Source: an uncultured Marinobacterium sp.
GTDB lineage: Bacteria > Pseudomonadota > Gammaproteobacteria > Pseudomonadales > Balneatricaceae
DNA: 64,000 nucleotides
NCBI GenBank assembly: GCA_947501565.1
Contig: CANMWJ010000001.1
Coordinates: forward strand, 310,001 to 374,000
Direction of reading: 5' to 3'
Part shown: piece after piece, positions 33,148 to 41,200 of the stretch
Layout: every line of letters starts with the position of its first letter
Numbering within the stretch: the first letter of the stretch is position 1
Made by a program: the position numbers and the translations under genes
Notes under the pieces: generated by a model
Seen by the model: the letters and a program-made list of their open reading frames with translations, nothing else
The model's database searches: none
Told to the model about the DNA's origin: nothing

Positions 33148-33555
33148 ATGCTGAGATCCGTAAAGGCTCTGGACTACATGTGTGAAAAGCTCGTCACTTT
33201 CACACCAGAAACCGACCTGTTTGAAGCCATCAATGCGCTGGTAGATTACGGCATTACCGGTGCACCGGTAATCGACAAGCATGGCAAGTTGGTTGGCCTG
33301 CTGTCGGAAGCCGACTGTCTGCGTGCAATTCTGACCCTGACCTACCATGAAGAGGAAGTGGGTGGAGTTGTCGGTGACTACATGATTGAAGAAGTACACA
33401 CCGTCAGTCACGAAGCGGATATCATCGAGGTCGCGGAAGAGTTTATTAAAAACGGCCGCCGTCGCTTGCCGGTAGTGAAAGATGGTAAAGTAATCGGTCA
33501 GATCAGCCGTCGCGATGTGTTGCGTGCGGTAGAAGTTTTCGCCCAGGACGGCTAA
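33148..33555 (+). CDS. Two-CBS-domain protein
   Basis: This 135-residue protein consists of a pair of CBS motifs that would bind adenine nucleotides. The start at 33148 follows a strong AGGAGG; the frame extends upstream but has no better site. CBS1 contains TDLFEAINALVDYGITGAPV and GLLSEADCLRAIL. CBS2 contains ADIIEVAEEFIKNGRRRLPV and GQISRRDVLRAV. No effector domain is attached. It is followed by a terminator, so it is a single-gene unit. Its partner is unknown. Confidence 0.93.
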   Translation: MLRSVKALDYMCEKLVTFTPETDLFEAINALVDYGITGAPVIDKHGKLVGLLSEADCLRAILTLTYHEEEVGGVVGDYMIEEVHTVSHEADIIEVAEEFIKNGRRRLPVVKDGKVIGQISRRDVLRAVEVFAQDG

Positions 33556-33577
33556 CAGACTCGTAGCTGTATATAAG

Positions 33578-33604
33578 GCCGCAGCTCTGGCTGCGGCTTT
33601 TTTG
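33578..33604 (+). terminator. Rho-independent terminator after the CBS gene
   Basis: GCCGCAG (33578-33584) pairs with CTGCGGC (33591-33597), followed by TTTTTTG. Confidence 0.9.
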
Positions 33605-33705
33605 TTTCTGACAGTCTGCGTTGTGTTTTTCTAAGTTTGTTGCGTTACGTGCTTTAATTATCAGAGTACGCTGCCACGCCGTTAAGAAGAGATAGTTAAG
33701 AGCTG

Positions 33706-34641
33706 ATGAGTTACCGCTTTCCTGAACAGCCCATGCTGCTGTATCCCTCCCTGGTAGAACAGTTTGGTCTGGAGGAGGCGTTGTTGCTGGGTGTATGTCA
33801 TCAGCGTGCGCAGCAGCTCGGGACGCGAGATCATCGTGGGCAGCTGGAGCTGCAGCTGGATTCGCACAGCTGGCTGCAGCTGGTACCGTTCTGGAATCAA
33901 CAGAAACTCACCTCTGTCGTACACAGCCTGGTGGCCCAGCGCGCGGTTGAAGCGAACATGAGCGCTGATGCGGTACGGATTGTGTTGCTTGATCTATCCG
34001 ACCAGGCGCAAGCGCCTGCCGCTACGCCAGTTGTGCGATCAGCCCCACCACCAAGACGGTCAGTGCCACCCGCGCAGCCTAGGACACAGATGGAACCGCC
34101 AGTTGCGGAGATTGAGCAGGTCAGTCGCCTGTCTGTGATGGATGAACCACCCCCGCGTGTGGATGCACCACCGTTAGGCGTCGTCAACAAACCCAATCCA
34201 CCTGCAGCGCCACGTACTCCAGCGCCCAGCTTTGGGGGGAGTACCGGCTGGCGTAAACACAAAAGCGAACTTCAGGTGCTGTTTGAACAGCATGAAGAGC
34301 GGAATCAAAAGTTACACCCGATCTTTCTCGGTTGGCAGCCCTCGGCAACGTTTTTCAGTATGTTGCCGCGCCATGGCATTTCTGAGGCCTTTGCCCGGGA
34401 GTGTATCGATGAATTCGTACTCTACTGGCTGGATAAAGACCGCCGTGAGACCAACTGGGATCAGAAATTCCTGGGCTGGGTCAAACGTGAATGGGTGAAG
34501 AAGCAGACCCGGGATGGACGCGAGCAGCGTCAGGCACAACAACAGACAGGTTTTAACCATGAAAACACCCGCAGAGATTCTCGCGAAAAACGCAAACGGG
34601 TTACCCAAGCCATCATGGACATCAAGGACACCGACTGGTAA
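33706..34641 (+). CDS. DnaT-like replication-restart protein
   Basis: This 311-residue protein has an N-terminal domain (1-95) rich in Leu/Gln, a Pro-rich low-complexity linker (about 103-180) and a C-terminal DnaT-type single-strand DNA-binding domain. That domain shows HPIFLGWQPSATFFSMLPRH, GISEAFARECIDEFVLYWLD and NWDQKFLGWVKREW. DnaT in enterobacteria helps PriA/PriB load DnaB at stalled forks. Here the next gene, overlapping by 83 bases, looks like a lambda P-type helicase loader. The basic tail may add DNA affinity. Confidence 0.85.
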   Translation: MSYRFPEQPMLLYPSLVEQFGLEEALLLGVCHQRAQQLGTRDHRGQLELQLDSHSWLQLVPFWNQQKLTSVVHSLVAQRAVEANMSADAVRIVLLDLSDQAQAPAATPVVRSAPPPRRSVPPAQPRTQMEPPVAEIEQVSRLSVMDEPPPRVDAPPLGVVNKPNPPAAPRTPAPSFGGSTGWRKHKSELQVLFEQHEERNQKLHPIFLGWQPSATFFSMLPRHGISEAFARECIDEFVLYWLDKDRRETNWDQKFLGWVKREWVKKQTRDGREQRQAQQQTGFNHENTRRDSREKRKRVTQAIMDIKDTDW

Positions 34642-35404
34642 CGGGCCCGCAAGTGAGGTTCGTGAGCCTGGTGGCCAATATGCTCAGCAGCAGGGCGCAG
34701 GGCAGGGCAATCCCCAGGCGATTCCGGATCGTACCAAAACGCTGATCAACATGATCTTTGCCCGCTTTATGGCGATCTACGGGCACAAATTCAAGAGCTG
34801 TTTTGAAACTCAGGATGAGCTACGTCTGGCAAAGCGGGAGTGGGCGCTGAGCCTGCGCGGTTATGGCGAACTTGAGCTGGTGGCAGCAATCGATCGCTGT
34901 AAGGAAACGCTGGCGTGGATGCCGAGTGTCTCCGAGTTTCTGGCGATCCTGCGGGATATTCAAGGGGATTTCGGCTTGCCGCCGACCAAACAGGCCTATT
35001 TGGAAGCCTGTATGCATGCCGATCACGCCTCCCGTCATAACTGGAGTCATGCTGCGGTGTACGAAGCGGGCAAGGCCACCGGTTGGTTCCGCCTGCGTAG
35101 CGAAGACGAAGCTGATGTACTGCCTGATTTTAGCTACAACTATCAAGTGATCTGTCAGCGTGTTCGCAATGGCGAACAGATCAGCCAGCCGATCCATACT
35201 GCGCTGGAAGATAAAAGCGATAATACGCTGGTGGACTTTATCCAGCGTTGGGGGGAGGAGCAGGAGATTGCGCCGGAAGTAGCTGCCAAGCTGCTGTACT
35301 TCCTGACCAAACCCAAAGGCAGTGCGACCCGTCGCCGTTTTCGTGAGATCGCACAAAAAGATGCCGATCAGCTGGGCGTAACCCTGCCAGAAGATTACCA
35401 GTAG
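34559..35404 (+). CDS. Lambda P-like replication protein (putative DnaB helicase loader)
   Basis: This 281-residue protein starts at the ATG at 34559 (MKTPAEILAK), inside the DnaT-like gene. The first 60 residues are Gly/Pro/Gln-rich and disordered. The rest resembles replication protein P as found in lambdoid phages and gammaproteobacterial chromosomes: TKTLINMIFARFMAIYGHKF, LRLAKREWALSLRGY, then LAWMPSVSEFLAILRD. The assignment rests on these blocks and on the partner gene. It has no Walker motif, so it is not a DnaC-type AAA loader. No phage structural genes are nearby. Confidence 0.7.
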   Translation: MKTPAEILAKNANGLPKPSWTSRTPTGNGPASEVREPGGQYAQQQGAGQGNPQAIPDRTKTLINMIFARFMAIYGHKFKSCFETQDELRLAKREWALSLRGYGELELVAAIDRCKETLAWMPSVSEFLAILRDIQGDFGLPPTKQAYLEACMHADHASRHNWSHAAVYEAGKATGWFRLRSEDEADVLPDFSYNYQVICQRVRNGEQISQPIHTALEDKSDNTLVDFIQRWGEEQEIAPEVAAKLLYFLTKPKGSATRRRFREIAQKDADQLGVTLPEDYQ

Positions 35405-35657
35405 CCTTAATACCAATGTGGGAATTCTGGCGCTTATATTAGAATTCCTGCATTATCACTTTCTGCCTGAGATACAGGCAAATACCGAGCACAGTGGGCT
35501 TATCTCCCCGTGTTGTGATAGAACAACGCAGTGACGATAGGCCGCCCACCTTCGCAAGATAGTTAGAAACCCAGTGTTGCTTTAACACAGGGAAGGTTGG
35601 TTTTTAGCTACTGTTTTTGCGGAGGCTGTGTACCTTTAATCAATAGGGACTGATTGA
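35405..35657. other. 253-base gap with two small hairpins
   Basis: GGAATTCT (35421-35428) and AGAATTCC (35441-35448) form an 8-bp inverted repeat shortly after the lambda P-like gene. CCCAGTGTT and AACACAGGG form another near 35571-35593. Neither has a T-run. No gene is seen. Confidence 0.4.
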
Positions 35658-36899
35658 ATGGAACCCAAAGAACGTATCGCATTATTTATAGATCTGGATA
35701 ACTTCGTTGGTTTTTGCCTTGATGATGGTCTGCCTATGGACATTAAGGGAGAGATCAAAAAGCTGGAAGAACATGGCCGGGTCAGTATTCGTCGCTCCTT
35801 CGGTGATATCGTTAAGTTGCCGATGGCACCGGATAAGAAACAGGAGCTGCGTCAGATGTTGCAGGCTAACCTGGTCCAGCACGAAGATATCCCCCACTAC
35901 AACAACTACAAAAATACCGCCGATATTCGTCTGGCGATTGAAGCCCTCTCCATCGCTTACACCTACCCTGATATCAACTACTTCGCTGTTATCGCCAACG
36001 ACCGCGATTTCATGCCGCTGTTCGCCAAACTGAAAGAGATCGGAAAAACGGTCATCGGCGTGGGTAGCACCAGCGACTCCGTAGGCGAGCTCTATAAGAG
36101 CGCGTGTGACATCTTCTACTACCACGACGAGCTGGGCGCACGAAAACCTCAACTTAAGAAGCGCGAGCTGAACAGCGAACAGGACGTGATCGACCTGTTG
36201 CTGGAAACCGTGGCGTTTCTGGAAAGTGAAGAGCGTAAACCGCTAGGGGCAACACTGGTCCCAGAGATGAAAGCGCGGGCTGATCTGGACTTCCGTAACT
36301 ATCCCTACGGCTCCTTCCGTGGCTTCTGTGAGATGCTGGAGGGCCGGAATATCATTTCCACCACCCCGCAGGGCGGTGATGTGATCGTTTCGATCAAGGA
36401 AGCGAGCAAAGACGACGAAAACCGCAGTGCTGACACCCAGCCCACCGGTTTGACGCGGGATTATATGGCCTTTGTGAAAAGCGTCTTCAAGCTGCGCGGT
36501 GACCTGCCTGATCATGAAACGCGTCTGAAGTTCTATCACAAGGCAGATGAGATTCTGGCTGAAAACCCTGACGGAGTGCTGCTGAAGGATCTCTCCCGTC
36601 AGATTACTGAAGCCTTAGGTCTGGAAAATGGCGACCAAGCGGCGGTGTATAAGATTATCTACACCCTCTACCGGTCCCAGAGTTTCTTGGCTGAACGCAC
36701 CGAGGATAGCTACAACCCAGTTATCCTGCACAGCATCGTCAGCCATGAGGATATGGAGAAGAACCTGATCAAACGGTTGATCATCCTGTTCCGTCAGCAC
36801 AATACGGATCAGGAGTTCAATGCCCATAAGTGGTCGGAGCTGTTTGTGGGTAACACCTCCTTCTCGCGTCTGATCAAGTTTGTGTATAACTACGAGTAA
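35658..36899 (+). CDS. NYN-domain putative RNase with LOTUS/OST-HTH domain
   Basis: This 413-residue protein has an N-terminal NYN (PIN-like) nuclease domain (about 1-160) with acidic residues in the expected places: LFIDLDNF, KNTADIRLAIEAL and VIANDRDFMPLFAKL. An OST-HTH/LOTUS-type domain follows (about 175-250; SEQDVIDLLLETVAFLES, ending FCEMLEGRNII). The last 140 residues form a helical region I do not recognise. NYN-LOTUS proteins are predicted to bind and cut structured RNA. The gene stands alone with an ATG preceded by AGGGA. Confidence 0.88.
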   Translation: MEPKERIALFIDLDNFVGFCLDDGLPMDIKGEIKKLEEHGRVSIRRSFGDIVKLPMAPDKKQELRQMLQANLVQHEDIPHYNNYKNTADIRLAIEALSIAYTYPDINYFAVIANDRDFMPLFAKLKEIGKTVIGVGSTSDSVGELYKSACDIFYYHDELGARKPQLKKRELNSEQDVIDLLLETVAFLESEERKPLGATLVPEMKARADLDFRNYPYGSFRGFCEMLEGRNIISTTPQGGDVIVSIKEASKDDENRSADTQPTGLTRDYMAFVKSVFKLRGDLPDHETRLKFYHKADEILAENPDGVLLKDLSRQITEALGLENGDQAAVYKIIYTLYRSQSFLAERTEDSYNPVILHSIVSHEDMEKNLIKRLIILFRQHNTDQEFNAHKWSELFVGNTSFSRLIKFVYNYE

Positions 36900-36982
36900 A
36901 GCATGCGATCCCGCGGCTGATGGGGCCATGGCTGCATGGGTATGTCCCCACAAGCTACAACATGGTTCCTCGGGCTTGCCGA

Positions 36983-37063
36983 TGTTGGGAGTCGCTGGCG
37001 CCCGTCGCCAACCTACGGACGGACTTGGTGTCGGTTGGTGACGAGCGAAGCGACTCCCAACAA
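36983..37063. repeat. Dispersed palindromic repeat, copy 4 (GTTGGGAGTCGC subtype)
   Basis: TGTTGGGAGTCGCTGGCGCC and GTCGCCAACCTAC are followed by the inverted unit GGTTGGTGACGAGCGAAGCG and ACTCCCAACA. The two halves face each other. Confidence 0.85.
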
Positions 37064-37140
37064 CAAGACTTGAAACGCCCCCGGGTGATAACCCGCTGCC
37101 CATCAATGCGAAGCGAGGGGCGGTACTGAACCCAAGGCAT

Positions 37141-37182
37141 AAAAAAACGGCTGCTCCTTAACGGGAGGCAGCCGTTTTTTAT
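37141..37182 (-). terminator. Terminator of the DUF3549 gene (bidirectional)
   Basis: ACGGCTGCTCC (37147-37157) pairs with GGAGGCAGCCGT (37164-37175) with one bulge. T-runs flank it on both strands. Confidence 0.9.
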
Positions 37183-37197
37183 AGAGGGTACTGGCAA

Positions 37198-38247
37198 TCA
37201 GCCCATATTGCCGCCGAACATTTGACCGATGGCAGCGGTCAGCTCGTCGCTACGGTCCGGATCACGGAAGGTGTGCAGGATCAGTGCACGCAGGTCCGGC
37301 ATAAACATCAGGTCGGCGAGAATGCGTGAGAAACCCACCTGCCCGGATTTACCTGTGGCGAGACATTCAAGATAAGGCTTGAGCAGTTCAGGGTATCTCA
37401 GGCTGTTCGAGCAACGGGTAGCGATCGCCGCCAGCACTTCTGCCTCTTTAGCGTGCTCGGTTTTCAGTACTTCCAGCAGCAGGTCGCGTTTGGCGTCTTC
37501 GTCACGGCCGTTAGAGATGGCGCGGATCTGAGCGGCAACGTTGTAGGCGCTGGTATCCTTCGCCTGCAGGCTGGCCTGCATCCGTTTACTGAGTGCTGCG
37601 AACAGTTTGTAGTCCGGTTCGATGTTTTCCAGACAGGTGCAGAGTACTTCGTAGGGCTCGTTTGGCAGTTTATCGATAGCCTTCGTCAGAATATCGCTGT
37701 TGCGCCCGGATTCATGGCGTACCACCAAGTCAGCGATGCCCTGGTAACCCAGCACCTGCCACTGGTCAAAGCCAAGCTGGCCGTCGAAATACTGCTGCGC
37801 GTGTTCGTAGTACTGGGAGGCAGGCTGGCCGATCGCGAGGGTTGCGTGGGCGTGGAAGATCGCCATCTTCTCCTGCTCAGGTTTAAAGGAGAAGGGATTG
37901 TCCTGCAGGGCGTCTTTCTTCTCGTTGTTGCCCTCTTCCAGCATACTGCTGATGTTTTGCAGCAGGCGGTTCATAAAGTCGTCGCGGGCAGCCTGTACCA
38001 GATAACCCTGCTCATCCAGCGGTAGTTTGAGGAACCAGACCACGTTCTGGTCTTTCAGTTTTGGGTTCCACATCAGCAACGCAATCCAGGCGTGATGCAT
38101 AAACGGACTTGGGTATACGATCTGAGCCTGTTCCACCTTGTTGAAGGTTTCCGGCGACATCTTGCTGACGCGGCGGCCCATGTCAAAGATACGCAGTTGG
38201 GTACCGGATTGACGTAAGAACTCTACAAGGGATGGGATCTGGGACAT
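37198..38247 (-). CDS. DUF3549 family protein
   Basis: This 349-residue cytoplasmic protein matches DUF3549: LVEFLRQSGTQLRIFDMGRR at the start, then PSPFMHHAWIALLMWNP and VVWFLKLPLDEQGYLVQAAR, and an all-helical repeat-like C-terminal half ending DRSDELTAAIGQMFGGNMG. The family is limited to gammaproteobacteria and has no known function. The gene is monocistronic with its own terminator and is divergent from the DUF1538 operon. Confidence 0.9.
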   Translation of the reverse strand: MSQIPSLVEFLRQSGTQLRIFDMGRRVSKMSPETFNKVEQAQIVYPSPFMHHAWIALLMWNPKLKDQNVVWFLKLPLDEQGYLVQAARDDFMNRLLQNISSMLEEGNNEKKDALQDNPFSFKPEQEKMAIFHAHATLAIGQPASQYYEHAQQYFDGQLGFDQWQVLGYQGIADLVVRHESGRNSDILTKAIDKLPNEPYEVLCTCLENIEPDYKLFAALSKRMQASLQAKDTSAYNVAAQIRAISNGRDEDAKRDLLLEVLKTEHAKEAEVLAAIATRCSNSLRYPELLKPYLECLATGKSGQVGFSRILADLMFMPDLRALILHTFRDPDRSDELTAAIGQMFGGNMG

Positions 38248-38404
38248 GGACGAAGGCTCACTCAGAAATCTTAAAAATCAGGTGCGAATTTTACCAGTAC
38301 GGCTAAAGGAGCGACAGACCGACCTTTGCAGCACTTCAGCACTGCTAATTGATGAGCATTTATTATTAAAGTTTGTTTGATTTCAGCCGCTTATATCCAC
38401 ACGT

Positions 38405-38421
38405 TTGGTGTTCTCTTTGCA
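38405..38421 (+). promoter_or_regulatory. Possible sigma-54 promoter of the DUF1538-PII operon
   Basis: TTGGTGTT-CTCT-TTGCA keeps GG and GC exactly ten bases apart and a perfect -12 box, but the -24 box matches only its TGG. It lies 70-85 bases before the first gene. This is a weaker call than the three hydrogenase promoters. Confidence 0.4.
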
Positions 38422-38490
38422 ACAAAGCAGTAAAAAAGATAACCTACCCTTAGGGTTTAAAAGACATTATTTAATAGGGAGTTACGGGGC

Positions 38491-39225
38491 TTGAAGAGCT
38501 CTTTTCTTGCACTTGGACGCTCGATGATCGGCAGTCTTCGTGACTTGGCACCGATCATTCTTGTCATCGGTTTTTTCCAGATTTTTGTTTTACAACAGAG
38601 CGTTCCGGACCTTGTGGGTCTGGTGACGGGGCTGCTGTGCGTTGTCGCAGGCCTGACGTTCTTTATCTACGGATTGGAGATGGGGTTGTTTCCAATCGGG
38701 GAAACCATGGCGCACGCGTTTGCCCGTAAGGGCAGTGTCGTGTGGTTGCTGGTGTTCGCGTTTGCGTTGGGCTTCGGCACAACGGTGGCGGAACCGGCGC
38801 TGATAGCCGTAGCGGATGAGGCCGCAAAGGTCGCCTCCGTCGGGGGGATGATCGTTGATACGGACGAGTCACGTTCCAGCTATGCCAATGGCTTGCGCTT
38901 TACCGTGGCGTTCGCCGTAGGACTGGCGATCGTGCTTGGGGTGCTGCGTATCCTGAAAGGCTGGTCTATTCAGTACATGATCATCGCTGGCTACATGATG
39001 GTTGTGATCATGACCATGTTTGCACCACGCGAAATCATCGGTATCGCCTACGACTCAGGCGGTGTGACCACCTCGACCATTACCGTACCGCTGGTGACCG
39101 CATTGGGTGTGGGCCTTGCATCCTCGATTGAGGGGCGTAACCCGATGATCGACGGCTTTGGTCTGATCGCGTTTGCCTCATTAACACCCATGATCTTTGT
39201 CATGGCATACGGAATGGTGATCTGA
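38491..39225 (+). CDS. DUF1538 membrane protein, first half
   Basis: This 244-residue protein has six or seven hydrophobic segments. The DUF1538 signature is clear: [54 protein letters not shown], and a last helix starting [20 protein letters not shown]. The start is TTG (38491), with AGGGAG eight bases upstream; the ATG at 38524 would remove conserved residues. It overlaps the second DUF1538 gene by one base. DUF1538 proteins look like secondary transporters or channels with two homologous halves; here the halves are separate genes. Confidence 0.93.
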   Translation: MKSSFLALGRSMIGSLRDLAPIILVIGFFQIFVLQQSVPDLVGLVTGLLCVVAGLTFFIYGLEMGLFPIGETMAHAFARKGSVVWLLVFAFALGFGTTVAEPALIAVADEAAKVASVGGMIVDTDESRSSYANGLRFTVAFAVGLAIVLGVLRILKGWSIQYMIIAGYMMVVIMTMFAPREIIGIAYDSGGVTTSTITVPLVTALGVGLASSIEGRNPMIDGFGLIAFASLTPMIFVMAYGMVI

Positions 39226-40028
39226 TGGAATTCGTTTTACAGCTGGTTGATATCACCCTGACGACCATCAAGGACGTGATTCCGATCGCCGCGATTATTT
39301 TTGGTTTTCAGCTATTTGTGATCCGCCGCCCGATCCCCAACTTGAAACGGGTACTGATCGGTTTTGCGTACGTAATCATTGGCCTGGCGCTGTTCCTGCT
39401 GGGCCTGGATAAAGCGCTATTCCCAATCGGACGTCTGATGGCGGAGCAGCTCACCAACCCGACCTTTATCGGGCAGTGGAGCGACGGTGCACCCGGTGCG
39501 CTGAGCTGGCAGGACTATTATTGGGTATATCTGTTTGCGTTTGCGATCGGTGCCAGTACCACCATTGCGGAGCCGTCGCTGATTGCGGTCGCGATCAAAG
39601 CCAACGAAGTTTCCGGTGGTGCGATCGGCGTCTGGGGTTTGCGTATCGCTGTAGCACTGGGTGTTGCAGTGGGTATCTCATTAGGTACCTGGCGTATCGT
39701 AACGGGTTATCCGATCCACTGGTTCATCATCGCCGGTTATATTGTGGTGGTGATTCAGACCATGTGGGCGCCGAAGATGATCGTGCCACTGGCCTATGAT
39801 TCTGGCGGTGTGACCACCTCTACCGTTACGGTACCGCTGGTCGCGGCACTGGGTCTTGGTCTGGCGGAAACCGTACCCGGACGTAGTGCGTTGATCGATG
39901 GTTTCGGCCTGATCGCATTTGCCAGCCTGTTCCCGATGATTACGGTGATGGGCTACGCACAGATGACAGAATGGTTCACCCGACGCCGCAACGCGATGGC
40001 GGACGCTGAACCGGACACTTTGAAGTAA
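39225..40028 (+). CDS. DUF1538 membrane protein, second half
   Basis: This 267-residue paralogue of the preceding protein carries the same blocks: [57 protein letters not shown] and [20 protein letters not shown]. The two proteins probably pair in the inner membrane. A polar segment between TM2 and TM3 (TNPTFIGQWSDGAPGALSW) is longer than in the first protein. It is coupled by overlap to the first gene and followed 16 bases later by the PII-like gene. Confidence 0.93.
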   Translation: MEFVLQLVDITLTTIKDVIPIAAIIFGFQLFVIRRPIPNLKRVLIGFAYVIIGLALFLLGLDKALFPIGRLMAEQLTNPTFIGQWSDGAPGALSWQDYYWVYLFAFAIGASTTIAEPSLIAVAIKANEVSGGAIGVWGLRIAVALGVAVGISLGTWRIVTGYPIHWFIIAGYIVVVIQTMWAPKMIVPLAYDSGGVTTSTVTVPLVAALGLGLAETVPGRSALIDGFGLIAFASLFPMITVMGYAQMTEWFTRRRNAMADAEPDTLK

Positions 40029-40044
40029 TTAATGGAGAAAAGCC

Positions 40045-40395
40045 GTGCATTTCAAACTGCTACTGGTGTTTGTTGAGGATTCCAAAACAGACAAGGTAAT
40101 GAAGGCTGCACGTGAGGCGGGTGCCACCGGTGCAACCGTGATCAACAACGCCCGTGGAGAGGGCGTGACCAAAACCAAAACCTTCTTCGGTCTTAATCTG
40201 GAAACCCAGCGTGACGTGGTTTTATTCATCACCGAAGAGCATCTGAGTCGCAAGATTCTGGAAACAATCTCTGATGTGGCCGGTTTTGACGATGCGCCGG
40301 GACGGGGCATCGCTATCCAGTTGGATGTAGAGGACGCGGTAGGCGTGGCCCATCAGATTCAAACCCTGACTAATGTGGTAGAGGAAGAGATATGA
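40045..40395 (+). CDS. PII-like signalling protein
   Basis: This 116-residue protein starts with GTG at 40045, preceded by GGAG. It has a ferredoxin-like PII fold: KLLLVFVEDSKTDKVMKAAR, then GATGATVINNARGEGVTKTK in the T-loop position, and ITEEHLSRKILETISDVAGF. The T-loop lacks the GlnB uridylylation tyrosine context (RGYKGE.Y), so it belongs to the PII-like group that regulates neighbouring transporters by binding nucleotides. It overlaps the CBS gene by four bases. Confidence 0.9.
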   Translation: MHFKLLLVFVEDSKTDKVMKAAREAGATGATVINNARGEGVTKTKTFFGLNLETQRDVVLFITEEHLSRKILETISDVAGFDDAPGRGIAIQLDVEDAVGVAHQIQTLTNVVEEEI

Positions 40396-40790
40396 GCGGC
40401 GAGAAATCAGTCGTACGTGTCAGAGATGTTATGACCCAGGAGTTCGCAATGGTCGATGGTCTGGTGACCATCAGCGATGCACTGGAGCTGTACAAGCAGA
40501 AGTCTGCAAATGCGCTGTTTATCAATAAGCGCCACGAAGATGATGAATTCGGTATTTTGCTGTTGTCCGATATCGCCAAGCAGGTTGTGGCGAAGGACCG
40601 CTCACCAGAGCGTGTAAACGTTTATGAGGTGATGGCAAAGCCGGTGATCTCGGTTGATCCGCAGATGGACGTGCGTTACTGCGCGCGCCTGTTCGAAAAC
40701 TTCGGTCTGGCGATGGCGCCGGTGATCGATGGCGGTAAGATTCAGGGCATCGTGACCTACGAAGATATCGTGCTGAAAGGTCTGACCTGA
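40392..40790 (+). CDS. CBS-domain protein of the DUF1538-PII operon
   Basis: This 132-residue protein has two CBS motifs: LVTISDALELYKQKSANALF with LLLSDIAKQVVAKD, and QMDVRYCARLFENFGLAMAP with GIVTYEDIVLKGL. It is the last gene of a four-gene unit with overlapping ends and a terminator just after. CBS pairs bind AMP/ATP, so together with the PII-like protein the operon has two predicted adenylate-sensing subunits for one membrane pair. Confidence 0.93.
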   Translation: MSGEKSVVRVRDVMTQEFAMVDGLVTISDALELYKQKSANALFINKRHEDDEFGILLLSDIAKQVVAKDRSPERVNVYEVMAKPVISVDPQMDVRYCARLFENFGLAMAPVIDGGKIQGIVTYEDIVLKGLT

Positions 40791-40816
40791 TCAACGCTGA
40801 GCGTATCTATCAGCCA

Positions 40817-40849
40817 TAAAAAACGGGATCTTTATGATCCCGTTTTTTA
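40817..40849. terminator. Bidirectional terminator between the CBS gene and yqcC
   Basis: AAAAAACGGGATC-TTTAT-GATCCCGTTTTTT has a perfect 8-9 bp stem with T-runs on both strands. Confidence 0.95.
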
Positions 40850-40873
40850 TGGCCGTTTCTAATCTGTCACTGC

Positions 40874-41200
40874 TTAATGGCGGATATTCAGGGCCTCGTC
40901 CAGCTGTTTGATCAGCGCGACGAGCTGGTCGGTTTCAGCGTATACGGACTTCATCGCTTCCTCAGCCATGGTGTGCATGTTGCTGTTCTGTGGCAGTGGC
41001 AGGCCCTGTTCGATCATCACGTGCAAGCGTGGAATCATCAGCCACTGAACCCACTCCTCAAACCGCAGTGTATCTACGCAGAAGGGCTGCTGGCTGGCCA
41101 GCGCCTGTTCAGGAGGCGACTGCTCACCCCACAGGCCGTTTTCACGCATCTCCTGCTCAATGCTGAGCAGGAGATCGTTTACGCTTTGCTCGCGGCTCAA
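40874..41200 (-). CDS. yqcC: YqcC family protein (DUF446)
   Basis: This 108-residue helical cytoplasmic protein matches the YqcC/DUF446 pattern: [15 protein letters not shown], then [20 protein letters not shown], and [20 protein letters not shown]. Function is unknown. In enterobacteria yqcC is next to truC (pseudouridine synthase); here it is the distal gene after aroH, whose stop it overlaps by four bases. Confidence 0.92.
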   Translation of the reverse strand: MSREQSVNDLLLSIEQEMRENGLWGEQSPPEQALASQQPFCVDTLRFEEWVQWLMIPRLHVMIEQGLPLPQNSNMHTMAEEAMKSVYAETDQLVALIKQLDEALNIRH

